64,000 nt of DNA from Tretioscincus oriximinensis (Eukaryota > Chordata > Lepidosauria > Squamata > Gymnophthalmidae), in contig JAJVDF010000167.1 in assembly GCA_022410635.1 (NCBI GenBank), forward strand, positions 835,692-899,691, written 5' to 3'. Shown one piece after another: positions 56,260 to 64,000 of the stretch. How positions within the stretch are numbered: the first letter of the stretch is position 1; each line of letters opens with the position of its first letter. Made by a program: the position numbers and the translations under genes. The notes beneath the pieces are model-generated. The model did not search any database, was not told the origin of the DNA, and saw only the letters and a program-made list of their open reading frames with translations.

Positions 56260-59100
56260 AAAATACCCATATACTATATGTTTCTTAGAGTCAGGTGATA
56301 AAAAATATTCAATGAAGACGCTAAAATTTAGTCCTGGTTACATTATCAGCTTGTTTCTGAATTCTTGCTTGCTAGAGTGGAGTGTGAAATACCATTAAAA
56401 GATCCAAAGTCAGCGTTATTGACCAATCCATACAAGTTTTATTTGCTTTTATAATGTAGTGTGTTCAAATGTTCATTTTTCTCAGAAATAGTATGTTTTA
56501 AGATGGATGTATTCTTAGTTTCTTGGAGATGTGTGATCATTACATCATTGTAAATAATATCTATTTAGAACTCTGTATGGTTGCTTTAAAAGATTCAGTG
56601 CTAGGAACTTCTGTGACAAAAACATTGCAAGCTCAGTTACTGAAACAGCATACACTCCTTACAGAGGTTCGATTTAGAGAAAACTACTCCTGAATTCCTG
56701 TCAAAAAATACCCAGATGTCCATGTATATCATCTCACACATGTGCTCAGAAACTGGTCATGTGCATGGAGAAGGTCAAGCTACCCAGCAGGGTCATGCTA
56801 CCAGAAAGTTAGAACCTTACCTTTACAGCATGGATATGTAAGGGTTGCCATTGACACGTATGGCAATCCCCCCATCTTCTTTTTGGCGTAGCTTCACTAA
56901 TAAAGGTCTATGAAGGGGGCACACTATATTTACTTGATTTAAACCCTGTCTAGTTACAGCCAAAATTAGTATATGATCCATATTGAGTCAAATAGGTTGA
57001 AACAGGTATTTCTTCTCAGGTACAGTATATCTATACTTAAGCAGCTGCACTTATATCTAGTTATTAATAAATTGAAACAAGATACATGATCAATTGATNT
57101 GTGTATTACTGTTCCCCATAGACTATTTTTCTGTACATAAACATATAGATTTAATTTAATTCAGTTGGGTAAGTAAGCAATTAGGATTAAGGATAGCAAA
57201 TCAATCAAGTTAAGCAATCATTACAGCAGCTACAGCTTTCTGTTTTTCTCTCAAATGTACTCCATCACACTAAAGTGAAAAACCTATTTGTTAATTTGTG
57301 CCCACCATTAACAGAGTTGGGTATCATGAAAGGGCTGTCTGGATATTGCTCCACATATGTTTCTAAAAAATTCCCTAAAATGATTTTAATAAGAATAATA
57401 CTTAAAAATCCCAGAATTATGTGAATGAACGCATTTTCTTATCCAGTGTAACACTGCATTTTGCTTTTCTCTTAGAATAGTTGAAAATGATAAATAATGA
57501 GGAAGAAAGAAAAAGTCAACTCATTTTGTCCGCATGCTTTTTTGACCACTACTTTAGGCAAAACTATGCTGATTTTCCATAGAGCAAAACAAAATTGTGA
57601 GGTTGGTGCTGCTCCCACAATAATATCTGATACACATCTGAGTATTTCAATACTGCAAATTACTGAGATATGTATTCATATTTCCAAATGGGTCTTTCTT
57701 CTTCTATACTCAATGGTATCATGGTCCTTCCCCTTTTATTCAGTGTAGTATGGCGTGAGTTTTCAAGGTGTTGATTTTGAAATAATATACTGTGACTTAT
57801 CCATCTCACTTAGCAAATTAATAAGATAATTGTTTCTTAAATTAAAATGAAAAAGCAGCCAAAAATTACCTGTTGATAAATCAACATAAAAATGTTGATT
57901 TAATAATGCAGGTCAATTATTTCCATACTTTTAAACTACAGTCTTACAGTCCATTTAATTCATTAATTAAATTACTACTTTATATATAGATTTTATAAAC
58001 ATCATTAAAGTAAATATAAGTAATTTGACCATACACAGGATGCCAATTTTTATTGTTCTAATTGGGATAGGAAAGCNTGAAAATACTTTTAACCTAAAAA
58101 AAGTAAGCAGTATAGTCACAGTGTAGGNCATCCAATGACAGCAGAATTTAAAAAAAAAAAAATCCCTAAGTTGCTATCGTCCATCTTTTAAGGACCTGTG
58201 TGTTCTCTCCTCCTAAAAAGCCAAAGAACATTCAGCTACTCTATAGAGGAACTTTGACAGAGCAAAATTAACTAGACAGGTATGTTGGGAGCAAAAGTGG
58301 TATTTTCAATCACCAATGGACTAAGAAGTTACATGATGTTTCTGTTATTTTCTGGGCATATGTGTGTGCATGGTTCCTGAAAAAAAACAATAATGCAGAC
58401 AATTGGCTTTAAAATCTGCAATCAACAATTTGGTGGTGACATAAATGCAACAAAAAAATTATTTTAAAGCAGATTATTGATTCTGTCAGGACATAGCCTA
58501 ACTCTTGTATTAAATCTGACTGAGAACTGTTCTCTCCTGGTTTTTCTTCTAGAAGAGCCAAATGTGCATTCTTATTCGCTTAATGCTCTCACACATTGTT
58601 TCTATTTTTCATATGCTTGAACTAAGACAAAACATAAAATGCACAAGACAAGAGAAAACTGCAGTAGGGTAAACAGGGGAATTCATTCCTCTGCCATCAA
58701 ATATTACTTACTGCTATATGAGGAAGAAGTCTGAGCATAAAATAGTGAAGATGCTGGATTACATCTAATTCTATTTTCCTTTGTGGCACAGCTAACGTGT
58801 AGTCAGGATTCAGATCTCAAGATTAAAAAAAAAATTTGGGAGCAGAGCACAAAGATGAGAAGCACAAAGTATTTTACTTCTCATATATTTTTACATTGAT
58901 GATATTCATCTTTCATGAAATGAGTGGTTAAGATCCAGAGATGTTTTCTAGCATTAAAAAGGCAGAGTTTTAACCAGAAAACTGGTAAGAACAAGATGCA
59001 GTGCTTGAGTAGAGTGGAAGTGCCTGGGAACTGCTTACTTGCTACTGAAACTATTTACAGTGCTTCAGTACTGGAATGATGGTTGTAGGTCTTTCTGTAC
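56260..59100. other. AT-rich, intron-like DNA
   Basis: No exon, RNA or repeat could be supported. GT donor-like sites (for example CAG|GTATGT near 58280) lack a matching acceptor. Confidence 0.5.
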
Positions 59101-59106
59101 TTGCCC

Positions 59107-59165
59107 CCTGTTATTTATTTATTCATACTTATATCCCGCCCCATACCTGAAGGTAATGCCATTGT
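59107..59165 (-). mobile_element. LINE/SINE 3'-tail fragment
   Basis: TTATTTATTTATTCATACTT then ATATCCCGCCCCATACC is the reverse complement of the common GGCGGGATATAA plus ATAAA tail of reptile LINEs and SINEs. Confidence 0.45.
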
Positions 59166-59655
59166 AAAAGTGCAGGGCTGAGCAAATTCTATATCCTCAT
59201 GGCTTGATTGAAGCACCATAAGGGGTTGTTTAGATCCTGCGTTTGATTGCATTGGAAGAATTTTTATTNATCTCAGGCAAGTTGTAAGAAACCCTGGATG
59301 GAGCCTACCATAGTTCGCACTTGCAAGCAGAAAGGACCCACATTTACAAGTAAAGGAAAACACTCAGTTCTTAATGCCATATTGTTATACATATCAATTA
59401 TTAATTATCATATCATGTGGCTAAATGTATTTGCATTTTTTTAAAAACTCTTTGAAAAATAACTTATTGTTGAGAGAAAGTATCTTAAACTAATTTGTTT
59501 TGAAGAATGGATTGAAAAAGAATTAAGAAAAACACACATGTGATCCTTTTCAATATCCAATGCCCATGTTTCACTTGAAATGTGGATTCTTCATCTTTCC
59601 TGAATATGAATAGAAAAACTCTGAATGTGGTCAGAATGGCCTTTTTGCAGTTGAT

Positions 59656-59805
59656 TTCAGAGAAATAGTTATGTTAGTCTTAGTAGAAAGTCCAGCAAGG
59701 GGGCATTCTGAATAAGTAGCCTTACAAAAACTCATGCTACCTACCTTTTTCCTCTTAAGTCTCCAATGCTACAAAGCCCCCTTGCTGGACTTTTTGCATT
59801 AATCT
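59656..59805. mobile_element. Short Penelope-like fold-back insertion
   Basis: It begins ATTTCAGAGAAATAGTTATG and AGTAGAAAGTCCAGCAAGGG, the same unique end as the 19.3-kb copy. The block GTCCAGCAAGGGGGC (about 59688-59703) is exactly inverted as GCCCCCTTGCTGGAC (about 59777-59791). The arms in between have lost the hammerhead core, leaving CTCATGCTACCTACC. Confidence 0.6.
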
Positions 59806-59809
59806 TCTT

Positions 59810-62800
59810 AAGAAAAAGCATCTCTTCAGACTTGCAAATAAAGCCTAAAAAACAGATGTCTGGGACTTCGAACCTGTCTTTATTTTGCTACATACTGCAG
59901 TTTTTAGTTCCTCCAAATAACACTTAGGGTACATCTCCACTCATGAGTTTTTAGTGAGTTCAATCTGCTTGTTCAGTGATCAGTGTCCAGTGATCCACTT
60001 GCTAAAAAGGCCCATGGTCACAGAATTTCCACCACCACAGTTGGACATTTCTAAAGTCTGAAAAATGTATTCGTGGGGACATTTCAGTAAAGTGAACATG
60101 GTAAAACTCGCAATACTTTAAGGCTACATGGCTCTCAGCTTGCAGAAAATGCTGGGAATTGTAGTAAGGCAAGTGCAGCAATGCCTTATGTGACTTGTCA
60201 TGTTACACTAATGCTAGGTAATGTAACAAAACAGTGTGGAAACCTGAAATTTGGTGAGGTTGGATCATGAATACGTTTTCCAAATTCAAAAGAAATAGTG
60301 AAACTAAACGTGAGGGGAAGCACCCTTACTCTGACAATGGGTGCTTGTTACTGATTAGATCCAGGGTAAGAAATCACCACTCCTTTGATTATGAAGTTTC
60401 CTACCAAATAAAGCTTAAAGAAAGACTAATCCAGTGCTATGAATTCTCAAACTTTTCTCAGTTTTCAAGACAGGAAAGGCTCAAATTTGTACAGAAGATT
60501 CTTCCTAAAAATGTCCGATCTATGAGGCTGTGTTCACGCACAGTTAAAAATAAGCCAAACAATTTGGAGTAAAAGAGGCAGCGTAGGTTACATCCAGGCA
60601 GCAGCTCTTAATTGCAGAATAAAATGTTAATAAACTTAATCTGGAATATTGCTTGCTATCCTTACATCTAGAGAGCCTCATAAGGACTGTGGGACTTAAG
60701 TAGGGGCATAATGTATTTGGGTACTTCATTCCATATTATCCTCATGAGTATCCTCATGCATACTCAGAAATAGTGATACATCCATACACTATTTGGCACC
60801 TATTGGTAGAAAGGTCTAGATGGAAAAGTAATTGTTGGTGTAGCCAGAACAAACACTTGAGAAACAATTTATCCTGGTATGGTGATAAATCACATACACC
60901 CATTTCAAGGCTGTGGTACTATTGCAGTACACACATTAGGTTATCCCATCTAAACCCTGGAACAAAAACTCAAAATAGGATGTATGGCTGGAGCCTTAGA
61001 GATGTTTGCAAGTGGCTTTGTTTTCAAAATCTAAATTTAAAAAAGGTGCATTAGTGATGGGATAAGAACAAAAGGGTCACATGTTTGTTAAATGCTTTTA
61101 AATTTTTCTTTGGGGCTATAAATGAAAATAGCCTGTGAGTCAAGTTTGCCACCTTAAGCCTTTATTGATCAACAANTGAAGTTTAAAATGAACAAATCCC
61201 GATGTACATTTTAATCTGTTGATTATGGTTGTGGAATGAGTTAGGAAGGTGTTGTTAATCACATTCAGTGTATGTAGCTTGTGTCCTTATTTATCCTTCA
61301 GTGACCTTATGATGCCCACACATAAAAGTGGAGAAAGGATTATTGTTAATTCCTGCTAGAAGTGCTCCTCTGTCGCTTTCAGGCTGTCTGAAATGCTCAT
61401 GGACTTGACTGAATGTGTTTCGCCCGAACACATTAGCCTTTCACATTTTGAAGAGGGTTTGCGTTTTAAAGAAGACTGTGCCATTCAAAAGACTTCAAGT
61501 TGAATGTTCAAGATNCTGTCTTTGATTTTCTCATCAGCAGGCAGCTGCGCTAAAGTAATAATATTCTCTTTTGAANATTTTTCCTATATGTGAGATAAGA
61601 AAATGATCAAATGTTTGACATAATAAAAGTCAACGTTGTCTTATTTTGACATCAGAGTATTTTACATGTCCTCTGTTCTCCACCTATCCTAGTTTATTGT
61701 TTTCAGTTTTTAAAAGANATGCTGTTTGTCCTGCTACACGAAAGAGTTTATCAAGGGATAGCATGTGTGCATCAGATAAAAAGATGATATAATTAAAGTT
61801 ATCAAAAACTCTGGAACTCAAAATCAAAGGGATTCAGAATGTGACAAGGTGTTCCATTGGTTCTCATCATAATTCTCAAGTGTTGCATTTTTTTAAAAGA
61901 AATAAAATCCGCTTCTTTTATTATAGTAGAATAACTAGAAAATCGTGGTTTGTGTATACTGTAAATGGTGTGTTTAAAAATATTGGTTATTTATCTGTTT
62001 GCAAGTGTTTTATTTCTGTTATAAGTACAATAGTGAATTTAAAAATTGTGGGATCAGAGCTTTCAATAAAGATTAGCTTGAGCATTATTATTTTTATTTG
62101 CATTAATAGAAATGACATTCTTAGTTTTTTCAGGCTAATTTATCATATGACAGGTGATAGTTAATGAAAATTACTATGTAAGATTTATATTAGTGTGCTT
62201 GATTTTCTAAGTGAGTACACTACCATACTTGTTATGAGCAGCAAACACTTTGACAATGAATTATTTTTTAAAAAAAGAAGAAACAGAGGAAATTGACATA
62301 AGCATCTAAATTTCTGCCAAGCTATATTTAGTTCCTATAAAATGTTGTTCAATACATAGTTATTTTCAAGATATACTGTATACCATAGATTACACAATGC
62401 AGTTACGATATCTGTCTTCTACGCCTTGGGTTTCTTTAAAGCTTTTTCTGGTAATATTGAAATTTTAGATGTATCTCTAGGCTTTTTGATTTTTCTGTCA
62501 CTACAACAGACAAGATTTCTTCAAATTGATTTATTGAGTTTTATGTCATCCATATTTCCATTCATCTAAACATATGGCCCACTATGAAGCATTTCTAATA
62601 ATAGTGACTTATGTGAAAACTCTTTATAACATCACAATAAACATATTTTTTCATTATCAACAATCACTGTTTGGTTCGCAATTCCAAAAATGGTTTTTCA
62701 ATATGAATATTTTGATTAAATTTATTTTAAACAAATCTTGCAGCCCACAACTGAGTTGAAGTAAACATATGTTTACAGTCCTAAAACTGTAGATTGTTTT

Positions 62801-63020
62801 TCAAAATGATTTGACCCAAAGAACACAACAATATATGTTCAGTTTATTTAGGCAGGTAGAAGAACCAGTAATAGCAACTAAAAGAAACAACACAAAAATA
62901 TATAAAATTTTAAGTATACAAATGGATATTTAAATCTATGGTCAAGGACAAAGGTATAGTCTTTAGGGTCCAAGATAAAATCCAAATTAATCACCTGTGT
63001 GGTTGTTTAAATTGCTTTTT
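59810..63020. other. AT-rich, intron-like DNA
   Basis: A GC-richer patch at 61370-61500 holds an imperfect hairpin (AATGTGTTTCG against CGAACACATT) and could be conserved regulatory DNA. No gene is supported; a 101-codon frame at 60267-60572 is unrecognised. Confidence 0.45.
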
Positions 63021-63712
63021 TCACTTCTTCAGCCATCACTAAATTATATTACTGTTGTATCAGCTCAACGAAATATGCTCCACAGAGTCAATGCAGGAGG
63101 ATGGGATCCTAAAGTTGTATAATGTCTGGTCATTGTCTGCTCCTTTACTCAGTAATGCAGCTGTACAAAGAAGTCCTCCCTTATGAAATCTGGCTGCAAC
63201 ATCTTGGGCTCTTCAGCCTCAAAAGACGACGTTTGAGAGATGATCTGATTGAAGTGTATGCACAGGATTGGTAAGGTGCATAGAGAAAAATTGTTTTCTG
63301 TATCACATAACACTAGGACCAGGGGGCATTCCTTGAAGCTGATGGGCAGAAGAGTGAAGACAGACAAGCGAAAGTATTTTTTTAACCAGAGGGTCATCGG
63401 CCTTTGGAATTTACTTTCAGAAGAGGTGGTGGCAGCTAGCAGCCTGGATAGCCTTAAGACAGGATTAGGCAAGTTCGTGGGCACCAAGGATATAAATAGC
63501 TACTAAGCTGGATGTCTTGATACTGCCTCCGAGATGGAGCAACAGGCAGTACTCCTGAAATGCCATTTGCAGGGCGTCGAGAACAGCTGAAGATTTTGCC
63601 TTCTTCTGTTCCAGACTGCCCAGGTGCAATTGGTGGGCCTCTGTGTGAGACAGAATGCTGGACTAGNTGGTCTCCAGCCCGATTCAGCACGGTTCCTCTT
63701 ATGTTCTTATAA
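63020..63712 (+). pseudogene. CR1-like LINE 3' end (ORF2 C-terminus and 3' UTR)
   Basis: A dead LINE fragment. One frame reads LGLFSLKRRRLRDDLIEVYA (about 63205-63267), then a frameshift. The next frame (63249-63506) reads VHREKLFSVSHNTRTRGHSL and continues YFFNQRVIGLWNLLSEEVVA and SSLDSLKTGLGKFV before a stop. This is the conserved C-terminal block of CR1-type ORF2 (a R.YFF..RV...WN.LP.EVV pattern). The 3' UTR ends GATTCAGCACGGTTCCTCTT-ATGTTCTTAT, as in the copy at 20653. No catalytic domain remains. Confidence 0.85.
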
Positions 63713-63714
63713 GT

Positions 63715-64000
63715 CATTTTGGACATGTGTGAAAATTGTGATTCATAATTCATCTATATTTCTGGGAGGAAGGAGAAAGCAATGGATTACCTAACAGCCA
63801 ACGAATGAATGAAACATGAACCTGAGCTGGTTTGAACAATATCAGTGCTCTTTCAGTATGAATTGAAAACTGGTCTCATACGCAACTTTAGTAAATTTTG
63901 GTTTAAATATTGCTTAATCAATAAAGGCTTAAGTTGTTAAAGATATATAATTTGTATTGTTACAACTTTAGTATTTTTGTAGTAGGGTTGTTTTGAACCT
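63715..64000. other. AT-rich non-coding DNA
   Basis: Nothing recognisable after the CR1-like element. Confidence 0.5.

Noticed and set aside
1..64000. CRISPR array, bacterial operon or phage-like system
   Set aside because: No evenly spaced direct repeats with spacers, no compact co-directional genes, no ribosome-binding sites; all content is vertebrate genomic DNA.

Overview
This window is nuclear DNA from a vertebrate, most likely a squamate reptile; a gecko-like lizard would fit, but species cannot be fixed from sequence alone. The reasons are AT-rich non-coding DNA, two CpG-dense islands, tRNA-derived SINEs that share one LINE-like tail, L2 and CR1-like LINE debris, short fold-back DNA elements, and hammerhead-like sequence inside Penelope-like insertions. 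There are no bacterial-type genes. No reading frame in the window is a convincing full-length protein gene. Scattered single N bases and one 180-base N gap (35851-36030) show it is a draft assembly.

Layout. 1-3.2 kb: AT-rich DNA, then a GC-rich TATA-containing LTR-like unit (about 2.2-3.2 kb) with a perfect palindromic oestrogen-response-element consensus. 4.7-6.6 kb: SINE fragments, a fold-back MITE, a perfect 25-bp inverted repeat and a small tandem repeat. 6.9-8.5 kb: splice-site-bounded candidate exons on both strands. 8.5-18 kb: mostly featureless AT-rich DNA with a second fold-back MITE and a possible two-exon + strand transcript at 16.7-17.8 kb. 18.4-21.6 kb: nested repeats, including a 395-bp perfect palindrome at 19.36-19.75 kb and a SINE inside a CR1-like LINE. 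22.1-22.75 kb: first CpG island. 23-31 kb: AT-rich DNA with old repeats. 31.1-33.8 kb: a SINE, then a 1.6-kb L2 LINE broken by a Penelope-like palindrome. 34.5-37.3 kb: main CpG island, the best promoter and 5' exon candidate, ending in a consensus donor at 37136 on the + strand. 37.3-64 kb: AT-rich, intron-like DNA with SINEs, a third fold-back MITE, a 608-bp terminal-inverted-repeat element, a possible 12-nt microexon (48779-48790) and a CR1-like 3' end at 63.0-63.7 kb.

Reading of the whole: the simplest model is the 5' end and long first intron of a + strand gene whose promoter is the 34.5-37.1 kb island. The gene cannot be named. The most unusual content is mobile. At least six related insertions are fold-back (head-to-head) copies of one terminal sequence. 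The two best preserved have flanking duplications of 11 and 14 bp, and both arms of each carry a hammerhead-ribozyme-like core. This suggests Penelope-like retroelement ends mobilised as inverted dimers. Three copies of a separate almost wholly palindromic element show 7-bp target duplications, an uncommon length.
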